A stretch of 64,000 bases of DNA from Melastoma dodecandrum (GCA_029817715.1 JARUPY010000321.1:682001-746000); one strand, 5' to 3'. Positions 12,551-24,930 are shown, counted from the stretch's first letter. Notes: generated by a model from the letters alone, not told the origin. Made by a program: numbers and translations.

Positions 12551-14064
12551 GAAAGGTTCTACAGTTTTGCGAATAAGAAAGTTATGGTCAAATTTTTATT
12601 AATATTGGGAAACAATTACATAATTCTTTACACTTTCATTTATACATGAAAGTGTGTATTCTTATTGTAAAACTAAGATGAAAAACTCGCATAAGCCCAG
12701 TATCACCCTGTAAAACACATTAACATTAGTCAACAAGACTAAGTACAATCGTATTACCATTTCCTTAATCCTTTTTGCCACCGAACATTTCCTAACTTCA
12801 ACCGAGTTAGTTCCTTCAAAACTTACACCCCCATCTAGTTAATTCAAACGGAAGAACATCGTCCCTACTTGAGGACATGACGTACTCCCTAGGCCAAGGC
12901 TTTTCCCGTCTTGCCAATCTTTCCATAATTTGTCTTGCCAATCTTTCCATAATTTATCCTCGTGAATCCCTGACTAAGTCTCGTCTGATCGTATCCTCTG
13001 CGATCTTTATTCACCGCGTCATCCAGCCCGTATCCCAGGCCAATTCAACCAGCCATAAAGGCTACTTCACCGGGCATTACGGGACACCAATCATCCAATG
13101 CTCTTATGCACGGGTTCCTTCATTCGGCCACCCTCAAATCTACCATCACATATTCTCTCATCATGATCGTCGCCACTTCTCCACCCCTTCCACTGGGTTA
13201 TTTATTAACACATTACCGAAGAGAGCACCCCTCATCCGACCATCTCATTTCCACCAATCTTCCTTAGTAAGACTACGACCATGGGTTTACCTCGCCCATG
13301 AATACAGACAACACTCACATATCAATCATCACCAACGATTCGAATGATTGGGGCTCTCCCCACCAACTCGTAATGACCCATCACCGAGAACCCGAGTCCA
13401 AATGGTCACTCTCATTCTCCAAGGGAAACCAACCATTCATGATCTATAAGGGTCGAGAAATCTCCCTCAAGTCCAAGGGCCAAACTTCTTTCCCCCTTCA
13501 ATCAACCCGCACAACACCGAACACAAACAACTTCAACATACATAATACATCTAAAGCGGCAGAATTTTTATGGCCGTTAAAGAGTGCAAGAGAGGAGGGA
13601 AGGGAGGGTCGTACCTTGTACTTGTGTCCCTGCCCAACTCCACCAACTCCCTCCTCCTTCGCAAGACTTCGCCATGAGGCAACTTCACTTGAGAATTCGT
13701 CTTGGTCGCACCTCTCTTTCTCCCTTATGCTCCTCGGTGTGAGAATGAAGCGCTAAGGAATCAATTTTTCTCCCCTTTTCCCCCTTCCCTTCGACAAAAT
13801 CAAGTCGGGATTGAACTTTATTTCTTTTCTTCTCTTTGTGTTCCACGTGTGACTCAAGTGGGAATGAGAGTAGAATTTTATTTCTCCCGAATCCACCGGT
13901 CCCCTCCTTATCAATTTCCTGAGTATAGTCTTCCCACTTGCATGATCAAGAGTGATTCCAAGGCCAATTTCATTCTTTGGTCAAATGTTCAATTCAAATC
14001 AATGGTGGATAATGGCTTTGTCAAAGTCCATTTTTTACAACTCTCAAGTCAACGGGCCGTAACA
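12551..14064 (-). repeat. Chromovirus-type LTR, probably solo
   Basis: Read on the minus strand, the block starts TGTTACGGCCCGTTGAC at 14064 and is purine-rich for about 1.3 kb. It ends near GAAAGGTTC, the same ending seen at about 58060 next to the other chromovirus LTR. Plus-strand C/T-rich frames at 12877-13347, 13298-13756 and 13702-14067 are by-products of this composition. A 23-bp direct duplication containing TTGCCAATCTTTCC lies near 12912-12957. Low-side boundary and TSD are not established. Confidence 0.45.
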
Positions 14065-14151
14065 TAAGACAGTGCATGAAATCTCACTAAAGTATTGTGA
14101 TCACTAAAGTTATTGGGATATGCGCATCTCATTTATTTATATCCTATGGTA

Positions 14152-14539
14152 TGTTGATGGATAAGACCGTAGGTTATACAGATTGTGGTTATTTACGGCT
14201 AGGTCCCTTCCCCTGTCCTTCAGACTTTTATTTATTAAAGGGGAAAACTGACTTTTCATAAAGAAAATCATATATGTATATATGGAGTTTCTAGGAAATC
14301 GATTCATAAGGATTCGATCGTCAGATTTCTTCGCCTCCTCCATCGAGAGCAGCCGTCAAGGAAGGAAAATGAGAAGAAGATCTACGCTGCTTTAGTTTCA
14401 TATTTTTGATTCACGAAATGTCAAACACGGGTACGTTTCTTGTCTCGTTCTTTCTCGGTGATCGTAAACCCGCGTAAACGATCCAGTTTCCGCTGTTTAT
14501 TTGATTTGTGACTTCTCTGGTTACATGAGATAATCAACA
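14152..14539 (+). repeat. 5' LTR of Copia-type fragment
   Basis: Defined by the TGTTGAT/ATCAACA termini and the adjoining tRNA-Met primer-binding site. No second copy of this LTR was seen in the window. Confidence 0.75.
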
Positions 14540-14700
14540 TTTGGTATCAGAGAGAATTACGCGTATTTACGATCCTGGGGAGAAATTTTGGTTTTTTGTT
14601 TCGTTGTTTTCCTTTTGATTGTTTTGATTATCGAGACTAAACCGACGATGACGGCCGACAAGGGTGTATTCTTTGAACTTGCGATATGGTTTCCGCGAGT
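14152..14700 (+). mobile_element. 5'-end fragment of a Copia-type retrotransposon
   Basis: A 388-bp LTR (14152-14539) starts TGTTGAT and ends ATCAACA, a perfect 7-bp terminal inverted repeat. Two bases later comes TGGTATCAGAG (14542-14552), the standard initiator-tRNA-Met primer-binding site. A TATA-like stretch (ATATATGTATATATGG) lies inside the LTR near 14270. The leader reaches a possible gag start (MTADKGVFF, from 14647) but the frame ends quickly, so the rest of the element is lost or diverged. Confidence 0.75.
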
Positions 14701-15861
14701 AAACAAAATTAGTAAATTACAGCTTGCAATAATATTTATTATTAATGCTATCGGATAAATAATGAAATGTCTCGATAAGCGTAATTTTGATATCCGTGCT
14801 ATAATGTTGAATTAGAAATAGTGTAAACAGAGACACTTAAAGTTGATTGCCTTCTCCGAAATGTGTCCTGCACGATCAATGTGATCCCACAAGATGCCGA
14901 ATTGCATCGTCTCCTTGCTATTTATGCCCGTTGATTGGGCAGAAAACTAAAACAACGGCTAGCAAGAATCGAGAGACAACCTCAAACGCACAGCCGCCGC
15001 TTTGGACTTCCAAATTAGCTGATCGGGTCAGGCGGAATGAAATAGGCAGCAGGCAGGAAATCACACAGCAAAAGGAGAGCAATTAATGATTTTTTGGGTC
15101 AAATGAGAAGCCCGATTTCTGTTTTTGGTTAGAGAAGCCCAAAGCTTTTGTTTGAATCCCCCACTAGTTACTACTGTCAGTAAGGCCTACAAAATAAAAG
15201 TGATGACAAGGTTCCAATTTATTACAAAACTAGGGTGGGGGTGGTGGTTGTTGCATTATTGTACATTACATGTGAGCAGAAAATTACAAAATTTAGTTGA
15301 TTGTTCTAATTTAGACGTGGTGGGGGTCAGCTTATTTTAAATTGATATAAAAAAAAGGAAAGTTAGTGGTGGGGTCTTTGTTTCTTGATCCCTGTTCCTT
15401 TTTTTTGACTCTTTGTTCTCAGATAATGAAGATGACATGGTAAAAGAAAAGAGCCATGCAATGATGGTCTTTCCGTAATCGTAAATGCAGCAAGAAAGGG
15501 CATTACGCGGATTCCTTCCTTTATATATGTGAGTGTGTGTGTAGGAAAAAAGGGAAGCTTTTTCTGATCGAATATCTTATCGTCGATTAAGGCTGGAATG
15601 GAATAGAAATAGAATAGACGTTGAAAAAAGTTGTACTTTTGGAAACACATGGGTTCTGTCCTTAAAAATCTCTCTTTCCCCACTTGAAGTATTTATTAGT
15701 AGGATAGAAAGGTTGGGAGGGGGTGGGGCGGGGGCGGAGAACAGCGAAGCATGATGATTATATAGATGTGATGATTTATTTTTGTAATTATAATTAAGTT
15801 TTAAATAAAGCATTCTTTCCGCGCACTTGATGATTTCCCCCCCAGACCGAATGGATGGTGA
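14701..15861. other. Intergenic, nothing recognised
   Basis: This stretch has no convincing coding region. Minus-strand frames at 15683-15363 and 15894-15577 are short, overlapping and low-complexity. The region is AT-rich with a short GT repeat near 15533 and G-rich runs near 15716-15740. Confidence 0.5.
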
Positions 15862-15870
15862 TGATTCATT

Positions 15871-17414
15871 GGAAGCGGCTAACGGTACGTGCACGTAACG
15901 GTTACGTAGTTTACTAATTAATACTAACGAAAAGTAGTAAATTTTACTAAAAGTTGACCGTTACTAATTAATACTAACAAAGTCAACGCATATTTAGTAA
16001 AAAATGTAGTAAAATTTACTACTTTTCGGTCAACTTTTAGTAAAGTCAACTCAAACTTAGTAAAAAAGTATGAAAATTTTACTACTTTTTCACTGTTCAT
16101 TCCAGTTCAAGTTTACTACTTTTGCGCTGACTTTACTAAAATATTTCCGTTAGTAATGTCAACGCAGAATTAGTAAAAAAAGTAGTAAAATTTACTCCTT
16201 TTTTTACAAATTTTGCGTTGACTTTACTAATTTTTTTCGTATTTTAGTAAAGTCAAACCAGTTTTAGTAAAAAAAGGAGTAAATTTTACTAATTTTTTTA
16301 CTAATTCTGCACTCACGTTACTAACGGAAATGTTTTAGTAAAGTCAGCGCAAGGTTAGTAAAAAACGTAGTAAATTTTACTACTTTTTACTGTACGAATT
16401 ATGCCGATAATTAGTAACCGTTTACTAATTCTGGTGTTTTTTTTAGTAAAAAACTCTTCCACTTAGTAAATTTTACTAATTTTGACATGTTTTTACTAAA
16501 AAAAGTAGTAAACTGTTACTAAAAAATGAAGGTGTTTACTAACGAATTTACTAATTTGAACAGTATTTCCGAACCTATTACGAACCTATTTTTGATGTGA
16601 AATTACCATTTTACCCCCGTTACTAATCAGTGAAATCCGAACCTATTTACGAACCTAATTTCTCCCCAGTGACGGGGGTAAACCAGTAATTTCACATCAA
16701 AAATAGGTTCGGAGTTAGGTTATGAAACACTGTTCAAATTAGTAAATTTGTTAGTAAACACTTTCATTTTTTAGTAACAGTTTACTACTTTTTTTAGTAA
16801 AAACAACTCAAAATTAGTAAAATTTACTAAGTGGAAGAGTTTTTTACTAAAAAAAAACACCAAAATTAGTAAACCGTTACTAATTATCTGCTTAATTCGT
16901 ACAGTAAAAAGTAGTAAAATTTACTACGTTTTTTACTAACCTTGCGCTGACTTTACTAAAACATTTCCGTTAGTAACGTCAACGCAGAATTAGTAAAAAA
17001 AGTAGTAAATTTTACTCCTTTTTTTACTAAAACTGGTTTGACTTTACTAAAATACGAAAAAAATTAGTAAAGTCAACGCAAAATTTGTAAAAAAAAGGAG
17101 TAAATTTTACTACTTTTTGTACTAATTCTGCGTTGACGTTACTAATGGAAATGTTTTAGTAAAGTCAGCGCAAAAGTAGTAAACTTGACCTGGAATGAAC
17201 AGTGAAAAAGTAGTAAAATTTCCATACTTTTTTACTAAGTTTGCGTTGACTTTACTAAAAGTTGACCGAAAAGTAGTAAATTTTACTACATTTTTTACTA
17301 AATATGCGTTGACTTCGTTAGTAACGGTCAACTTTTAGTAAAATTTACTACTTTTCGTTAGTATTAATTAGTAAACTACGTAACCGTTACGTGCACGTAC
17401 AGTTAGCCGCTTCC
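15871..17414. mobile_element. Mutator-like foldback element, 1.54 kb
   Basis: Nearly the whole interval is one inverted repeat. The left end GGAAGCGGCTAAC with GTACGTGCACGTAACGG is mirrored by the right end. The arms meet near 16650 around a loop of some tens of bases that includes CCCCAGTGACGGGGGT. It is flanked by a perfect 9-bp direct repeat, TGATTCATT (15862-15870 and 17415-17423). A 9-bp TSD and long TIRs are hallmarks of Mutator-superfamily elements. There is no coding capacity, so it would need a transposase elsewhere. Arms are built from many variants of TTTACTAA/TTAGTAAA. Confidence 0.85.
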
Positions 17415-17423
17415 TGATTCATT

Positions 17424-18300
17424 GCGTTCTGATTGATATTGGACTGCCAGTCTCAAAAGATGCATGTGATTTCATCATTGAACGTCCCCAAAAATGTTAT
17501 CCTCTCTCTCTCTCTTCCTCTGTGTGTGTGTGCGTTCTCTTCTTTAATCAATTGGAATGGATCCCCAAAACGCCATACTATCCAAGACAATATCCAGTTT
17601 GTTTGTCCATGAGGCGTCACACACACCTTGACTCCAAAATACTATCTCTCTCTCTCCCTTTCTCTTGATAGGACCAAATGAATTCGACAACACCACATGC
17701 AAATGCAATGCAACGTTGGTGGTATAATTATGAGATCGTGGCTCGAGTTATTTAATTAATTAATTGGGCCCCCACACCACAAATTATCATCACGACACGG
17801 CACCACTCACCTCTTGACAATCCCACATGCAGCAAAAAAATCTTATTTTTATTTTTTTGTTAATCATGTCTTTATAATAATTCCCTCCTACTAAATTAGT
17901 TATGTCTTAATGAATATAAATGAATCGTTTCTAATGGGACACCCTTAGTTAGGAAGGAAATTACATCCAATAATCATCGAACGACAACAACGGCATGTAA
18001 CGAATAGGAATAATTAATGGAATCACAAGACACAACGACAACAGCAGCTGCTGCTTGCTTTTTTTTTTTCCATTTCTTTCCCAGTCCAAGCCCATCGTAC
18101 TGTAAAAAAAAAAAAAAGCAAAAAGAAGAAAAGCAACCTTTTCTTCTCTCAGCAACCCATGCGCACAGACAGACATTAGTTTCATGTGATCGATCCATCC
18201 ATCATCTTAAATAAAAATCCCAGTCCCCTCGAAATTCCATCCCCTCTAGCCTTCCCTTGGATGAATTCTGGGTTTTTGTTCTCTGAGTCCATCTTTGTTT
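17424..18300 (+). promoter_or_regulatory. Upstream region of the TRM-like gene
   Basis: AT-rich, non-coding. It holds CT repeats at about 17500-17515 and 17645-17660, a GT repeat at about 17521-17531, and long T and A runs at 18060-18115. The leader before the gene (about 18215-18310) is C/T-rich with ATAAAAATCCC at about 18211, a possible core promoter element. The foldback element ends only about 0.9 kb upstream of the first candidate ATG at 18314. Confidence 0.4.
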
Positions 18301-18607
18301 CTAAGGAAGAAGAATGAGACTGAAAGTGAGTAACCTCCAAAAAACAAAATGAAGATGGCCGTCGTTGTCATGTGATGCTTCCTGACGGACGGTGATTGTT
18401 ATTTTGATCGTGTTGACATGACATCTGGGTTTTCTCTCTTTCCCATTTCCATGTTGATTGGATCCCTGAGTTTGATGATCCCCCCCCCCCAACTGGATCT
18501 CCTTTTTGCTTTGCTGGGATTCCTTTTGCCGCCGATGTTGCAAACTCACACTGCCGCCACTTCCTCAGTATTGTTATTTTTTTTTCTTTTGCCCTTTTCT
18601 CTTGCAG

Positions 18608-21600
18608 AAGAAGCCGGGGAGAGACAAGAAAGAATCTCCGACGAGTCATCAGGCCGTAGTTTCATCTCTCGTGAGAGGGGACTGAGAGCACTGGTTTTCC
18701 CGAAATTCGATCTGCAGAACAATTCTCACAAGAGAGGATTGTCTCAGATGTTGGATGAAGGTATCATGGCCAGGAAAGTCTTTGAACAGAAGAAACATGT
18801 TCAGGGTAAAATATTCCCATTCCTTCATCCCGGAGTTGCTCTTTATGTGGGCAGTCATTTGTCATTTGTTTCATGTCATTGTGATCGTCCCAGGATTAAC
18901 CAGAAGAACCTTTATATTCAGTGTCTCATAGAACAGAGAATAATTAATGCGATTCATTTTTTGCTTATGATGGGCTTTTTACATATCAATAAGGTAACTC
19001 TGTCCGTCTGCAGGTCTTGAAGCTCCAAGAAACAGCTTGGATCTGCAAATAGAAGCCTCCGACTGTTGTGCCGTAAGAGTCTGTACACAGGTACTAAGTA
19101 TTTCCTTATAGCTTTCCTCTTTTTGCTCATGAGTCTCGTAGCTGATGTAATAAGTTCTAGTCATATGCAAAAAATCTCCTGGCGAGAGTTGTGTCAAGAA
19201 CCAAATGGTTTCGGTCGTCGTGAAAATGAGCTGGTATAACTCTGTATGTTTGGAATTAGTAATGATGCTGTTTTCTTGCTACTTTCATTTCACCTTGTAC
19301 AATGAGGATTTGCTTTTGATTCACAGTTCTACGGTGTAAACGAGTGGGAAGAATGAGAAATCATCCAGATGCTCTGATGAAGAAACTGATCAAGGATGAG
19401 ATGTCCAGCAGGTCCACCAACATCAACAAGCAAAGATCACCAAGCCTTGTGGCCAGATTGATGGGAATGGATGTATTCCCAGTGGACAGCACCTCCTTGA
19501 TGAGCACAAACATAAAGGAAAAAGAAAGTATGAGATCAGACCTCTTGAGGAGAAAGAATTCGATTTCATCAGGGCAGGGAGTTTGTAACACTTCTTACAG
19601 TGAGCCGGGATTGAATACAGAGCCTAATAACAGCAAAAGCGATCAAAAGGATGATAGACCATGGCGAAGGGAACACCCGCAGGAGGATGAGCTACAGAAG
19701 TTCAAGAAAGAATTCGAAGCATGGCAAGCTTCTCGGTCCAGAGAATGTTCACAGTTCGTCAATCTTGATCAGATACCTTCACAGCCAGGCTTGAGAGAGA
19801 AACCCAGTCAAGGAATTTCAGTGATGAAACCGAGCGGAAGAGATTTTGTGGCCCCTCGGAATGGTGGACACAACCTCCCGATGAGCAATTTCGAGAACAT
19901 GTATGTGGATCACGTTTATGCAACAATATCTGGGGATAAACCTTATGAATTTCTGCATCCGACAAGGATAGTCATTTTGAAGCATGGTCCAGATAATAAT
20001 ATATGGAGCAATAACGGATCGTTGACGAGTTCCTCCGGAAGTGACGAGAGAGGAAGTAGCATTGAAGATTTCCTTCACGAAGTGAAAGAGAGGTTGAGAC
20101 TCGAGCTGCAAGGCAAAGTGCTTAAAAAGAGCAGCTACGTCAGAGGTAGTGGAATTGAGACACCATTCAGGGAGAAACCATTGTACTGTAAAGAAGAAGC
20201 ACGTAATATATCAAATCGGGTTGGAGATAGTGTTCATAGGGACATCGAAGAGGATTTCCAACGTTCTGGGTCGGCAAGATCGTACCGAAGTGAAATGTAC
20301 TCAACTGAACCGTGGTCACCAGAATTCATCCACAGAGACACCAGAAGATTCATGCCAGAGAGATTGAGGAATGTCATGAAGGGAGAGAGACACTCCGAAA
20401 ATCCCAATGAACGCTTCAGTGGGTCCACGTCACATATCCTGAATTATCACCAATGGGACGAAGATGCAAGAAGACGGAACTACTATCCCATGAACATTGA
20501 TGAAGAACACGAAATCCAAGTGAGATCATTCAGGAACGGTTCGAGTAACGACATATCAATTCACAAGGAGCTGTCTCCTCGGAACCTCATGAGGTCGATG
20601 TCTGCTCCTGTTTCGGGTACATCCTTCGGGAAGCTTCTTCTTGAGGATCGCCACGTCTTGACAAGTGCTCACATTAGGAGGAAGCAGGAAGCCTGTGGAA
20701 ATCAACTGCGAGATACGAAGAAGACGAGAAGGGAGAAGTTCAACTTCAAAGAAAAAGTTCATAACATCAAATACTCTTTCACATTGAGACAAAGACTGTT
20801 TGGGAAGAGAATCCCGTCGATCAAAGAATCGAGAATACGTGAGCCTGACTTCTTCAAGGATATGTCGAGCGGACCAACAGTTTTAACTAACTTTGGCGAG
20901 AGATTCGTAAGTTTAGTGTACATGTTCTCGTGTGTTGTGGACTGCGTTTAGTTAGACATTTTGTTTGACAACTTAATGTTTCTCCGAACGCGTAAATATT
21001 CAGGAGAATTCAACCGAAGTGCCACCTAGCCCCGCATCGGTTTGCAGCAGCGCACAGGATGAGTACTGGAGACCAAGCAGTAACCTTAGCCCAATATCAA
21101 CTCCGGACTTATCAATAGCTGAAGAGGATGCCATCCCTGGAGTTTTCAGAGAGATCAGTCTGAATTTGAATGGTTCAAATTTTCTTACTTGATTTGCCAC
21201 GATTTGTGTCTAGTCTTTATGCTTGAAGTTATTCGTGAAAGACTAAGGAGGTGACTGTTCTGTGTTTGTTATTTGGGTGTTCAGAGTTAAGAAGACAAAT
21301 AAACCAGCTCGGATCCGGTGAGCCAGTTGACTTTCCAACTGAACAATGGACTTCTGAGCCAGAAATGCCCGAGTTGGATGATAAGGTCGAATCATATATC
21401 AGGGATCTGCTGGTGGCTTCTGGTTGGTATGATGGATCGCCGGAGGTATGTTTATTGAAGCAGGACTCCTTATTGAAGCCTATTGGTGATTTAGCATTCA
21501 AAGATGTGGAGGAATGTTATCGGAAATCTGCCAAGGACAACCATGACATCACAGAGAAGAGCAGGGAAGAAAAACTGATGAAAATCGATCGCAAGTTACT

Positions 21601-21919
21601 GCACGACTTAATAAACGAAGTTCTTCCATCTGTTTTGTCACCGGCAAAGAGCAATAATCCATGTTTCGCACCCCTGGTGATTCCTCGAGGGAGGGCCCTT
21701 CTGTGCACCATCTGGGAGATTGTTCGACCACTCATATACCCAAAACCAGACGAGTCCCACTCCTCGATGGAGACCATAAACTCGTGGTACATCAAATCAA
21801 ACCCATGGATGTGTCTGTTGGAGGATAAAATGGCTGTACTGTGCAGCAAATTGGAAGCTTTCGTGGTAGAAGAGTTGATGGAAGAGCTCTTGAAAGAAAT
21901 GGGATGCGAATCATTCTGA
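18608..21919 (+). CDS. TRM-like protein with DUF3741-type motif and DUF4378
   Basis: Plant TRM (TON1-recruiting motif) and LONGIFOLIA-type proteins bind microtubule/TON1 complexes and influence cell shape. This protein has the family's N-proximal motif SPSLVARLMGMD in exon 3. It also has GLEAPRNSLDL across the exon 1/2 junction, SPIST in exon 4, and a C-terminal DUF4378 ending KEMGCESF. Inferred exons: 18608-18805, 19014-19097 (or 19090), 19327-20906, 21004-21172 and 21285-21919, together about 888 codons. Most junctions keep frame with GT-AG ends. Exon 2 must end at 19097 (AA|GTATTT) to keep frame; the stronger-looking donor at 19091 would bring an immediate stop. The start codon is unresolved: ATG 18314 with donor GTGAGT at 18326 is out of phase with the next exon by one base, and 18418 would give a hydrophobic start across an apparent intron. 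The annotation therefore begins at the acceptor. Confidence 0.8.
18806..19013 (+). other. Intron 1 of TRM-like gene
   Basis: Begins GTAAAATATT and ends CCGTCTGCAG. Joining 18805 to 19014 rebuilds HVQGLEAPRNS, the expected family sequence, which supports this intron strongly. Confidence 0.85.
20907..21003 (+). other. Intron 3 of TRM-like gene
   Basis: Begins GTAAGTTTAG and ends AATATTCAG. The junction joins GERF to ENSTEVPPSP in frame. The open frame runs on into the intron to 20951, which is read-through only. Confidence 0.85.
21173..21284 (+). other. Intron 4 of TRM-like gene
   Basis: Begins GTTCAAATTT and ends GGTGTTCAG. It restores SLNLNELRRQINQL across the junction, at the entry to DUF4378. 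Confidence 0.8.
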
Positions 21920-22171
21920 GAGATTCTGACTCAATGGTTACATTCATTTTGATCTCACTTTTGGATTGTTCTTTTTCATCTTTCCATTTCTTTTCTTTCT
22001 AGGCTATGAATTTGTGTACAGTAAATGAGATCAATCCATGGTTTTTGTATATAGTGCAATATACAGAAACCATAACTTTTATATTCGTGAGAGATTGAAG
22101 ATGACGAATCGTCCTGGTTATTCACACCTTTATTAGGAGAATGAATAGAAAACAGCTTTGCACACGGAACT

Positions 22172-23065
22172 TGATGCGACATCGCGACCAACTCCAGATG
22201 CTTCGATTCGAGGCAAATCGAGGTGGAGTTACCTTCTTCACAACCATCTGATTGATCGAGTTTGGAACCCAACAGGCCACCAATATTCCTCGAATGAATG
22301 TGATGCGAGTTGGCCAAGTCGAGGTCGAATCAAGAGGAGCAATCGAGATGTGGACTACCTTACTGGTATTGAAGAGGTCGAGTTGAGCCTTCAACTCGAG
22401 AAGACATGAATTCGTCTCGAGATCAAGAAGACGTCGTCAATTCGAGAATACAACATATCATCTCGAGAACTGTCTTGAGATCAAGAGAACGAGGTCCATC
22501 TCGAGAATAGGAGGACGATGTCCGTATTGAGGTCAGCTTTCACTTGATTGAGGGAAATTTGAGATCGGGGAACTCGAGACCACGCAAGGCCGGGATTTGG
22601 TGACGGACGGCCCAGCCGATTCCGGCCCAAAACTCTTTAAATTAAGAAAGTTGGACTTGTTTTTAGTTTTCTTTTAGATTTATCCATTTTGGGCCTAATT
22701 GGGATTTAGGGTTAGCCCACTTTAGTCTTCTATAAATAGGACTCTTGTGTTTAGGGTTAAGACATAACCTTTTGAATATTTACCCAAATTTTGCAGCCGT
22801 TTAGTTCTTCCATAAACTTTGCGTAACTTCTTTTATCGTTTGGTGGATTCCAAGCGTGTCGAGATTTTATCCGAGCGTTCCCATAATCGGTGGTATATCT
22901 GTATCCGGTTATGTGGCATTCAACCATCGTGACAGCCCTGGTGGTGCTTCGACTGTATCCAGCGGCAGTTCGAGTTTTATCCCTTCCGTTCGTTTAGTCG
23001 ATTCCTTGCGTTCCGTTTTCGCCTTCACTGTTGTCTTTTCCGTTTCCGTGACCGATATCGCATCA
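22172..23065 (+). repeat. 5' LTR of Ty3 derivative
   Basis: Starts TGATGCGACATCGC and ends GATATCGCATCA. A probable TATA region is TCTATAAATAGGAC at 22729-22742. It is rich in TCGAG motifs. Confidence 0.85.
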
Positions 23066-23330
23066 GTTAGAATCATAGCACACGGTTGTAGAGATCACGG
23101 TTGTTAGAGCTGACGGTTGTGTTTTGGCGCTGGGTTGTTTGAGAGCGCACGGTTGTTAGAGCTGACGGTTGTGTTTTAGAGCTGGGTTGTTTGAGAACGC
23201 ACGGTTGTAGAGCGCTGGGTTGTTGATAGTGTCGGTTGTTGAGCGCTGGGTTATTGAGTGCTCAAGGTTGTGTTGTGCGCTGGGTTATTTGAGAGTGGTG
23301 GTTGTCGTAGACGCAAGGCTATTGTAGAGC
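23066..23330 (+). repeat. Degenerate short tandem repeats after the 5' LTR
   Basis: Alternating CGGTTGT and GCGCTGGGTTGTT(T)GAG-like segments recur about every 30-45 bp through this leader. They lie between the primer-binding site and the first gag-like frame (23258 onward) and are not coding. Confidence 0.6.
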
Positions 23331-24930
23331 GTACGATGGAAGTAATCGCGAATAGATTTCGACGTAGACTGACGTTGGAGGAGAAAGTTGCAGATCTGAA
23401 GTATATGCTACGCGTCGCTCGACTTGGACAACGTTTTGAGGATGTTAGATGCCAACTTCAAGATTTGAGAACCAATGGACAATGAAAGTACCTATCGGTC
23501 GAATCTCCATTTGACTCTCCAGTCAAGTATCTCGAGAACCCTCTATTCGACTGTCCAGTTGAAGAGGAGGCTTGAAGAGGAGGCGAACTCTTTTGGACAA
23601 AACACTTGTCTTGTCCACAGCCGCTTAGAAGGTGTGTTCTTAGATCCTTTTTTCACTTCCGATAGAGATGAACAAGAGTACGCCTGGAATGGAGATGTTC
23701 GAGGAGAGTCGACATTCATCCCAGTAAATATTCACCAAGAAGAGATAGCTCGAGATGTGGCTAATTAGAATCAAGAGGTTGAGGCCTATTTTGATAAAGG
23801 AGAAGACTTCAAAGAGGATTTAGGTCCGTATGGGATTCTGAAGGTATTGAGGAGTCGGAGGAAGTGGTGCCTGAAGAGTTGGTATTCGAAATTCCAGTGG
23901 AATGTCACCAGCAAGTTGAGTGTCCGACGGAAGATCGATACAAATGGACTTTCACCGAACAAGCTAATTTCAAGCCATTCAAAATGGGTGAAACCCCATT
24001 CCACGAGTTACCTGTGTTCCTTGGATCATACGAGGTCGATTGTGTCACCTCAGTAGAAGGAATTAGACTGCACTTGCATCAGCTTCAGACACCCATTACA
24101 TGTTTCGACAAGAAGCTGAAGGGAGACATTGGTACAACTGTGAAGTCATTTCCAGTCAAGATGCAAACTCACTTGAGTCGACCCATGTCGAGTCTTCTCG
24201 AGATGACTGTTTAATATTGAACCTCAAATCGGGAAGGATTGAGTTCTACGTACGTTCGAGAGGAGTTGAACTCGAGAAATTTGTTTGACCGAGGCAAAGG
24301 TCACATTGCTTACAAGCGATTGAAAGAACATGAAGAAAATCCTTTTATGGATGGATATGGGGACGAGGAGAGTCCCAGGAGACCAACTCAGGATGAAGTG
24401 AGTCCCAAAAGTCAAACTCAAGAACATCAAACCCGCACGACCTGTTATTGTGCAAGTGGACATTCCCGAGTTTGAGGGAGAATCAGATCCCGAGGAGTTT
24501 CTCGACTGGTTGTATACAGTTGAGAAAGTATTCGTGTATGAGGAGATTATTGAGAATATACTGGTAAAGATGGCAGCCACTCGACTACGCAAGTATGCGA
24601 ATTTATGGTGGGAGAATCTGAATCACCAGCGTTGTCAATAAGGAAAGGGCAAGATTTGCTCGTGGGATAAAATGAAAAGCGAGATGAAGAAAACGATTCC
24701 TACCTGAGCAGTATCGACAAGATTTATTTCTAAGACTCAACACTCTACATTAGCAATCCTCGAGTGTTTCTGAGTACATTCAAGAGTTCGAGTAGATGAT
24801 GTTACATTGTGATATTAATGAGCCCTTGGAGGAGACGATCGCTCGATATATCAGGGGATTGCAAACCCATATTGTTGAGGAGGTCAAGTTAGAATATTAC
24901 TGGAGTTTTGAAGGTGTGTTTATCTGGCAC
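23258..24930 (+). pseudogene. gag of Ty3 derivative, with stops and frameshifts
   Basis: Frames at 23258-23485 (RRRLTLEEKVADLKYM), 23864-24214 and 24450-24641 form a broken gag. The last has VDIPEFEGESDPEEFLDWL and LRKYANLWWENL, typical of the gag domain of plant Ty3 elements. Downstream, SSVSEYIQEFE continues the same domain after stops near 24640. Several stops are one C-to-T or G-to-A change from a sense codon. Confidence 0.7.

Noticed and set aside
12877..14067. Three overlapping plus-strand frames (156, 152 and 121 codons)
   Set aside because: They lie in C/T-rich LTR-like sequence, overlap in different frames, have His/Pro/Ser-rich composition and no family motif. Base composition explains the absence of stops.
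15871..17414. miRNA precursor or CRISPR-like repeat array
   Set aside because: The hairpin is far too long for a miRNA gene and shows the TSD of a transposon. There are no regularly spaced direct repeats with unique spacers.
18017..18214. 65-codon frame upstream of the TRM-like gene
   Set aside because: Made of poly-T and poly-A runs (Phe/Lys strings) and mirrored by frames on the other strand; promoter sequence.
18418..18605. Hydrophobic N-terminus (signal-peptide-like) for the TRM-like protein
   Set aside because: The segment ends in a long pyrimidine tract and TTGCAG, so it looks like an intron. TRM proteins are not secreted.
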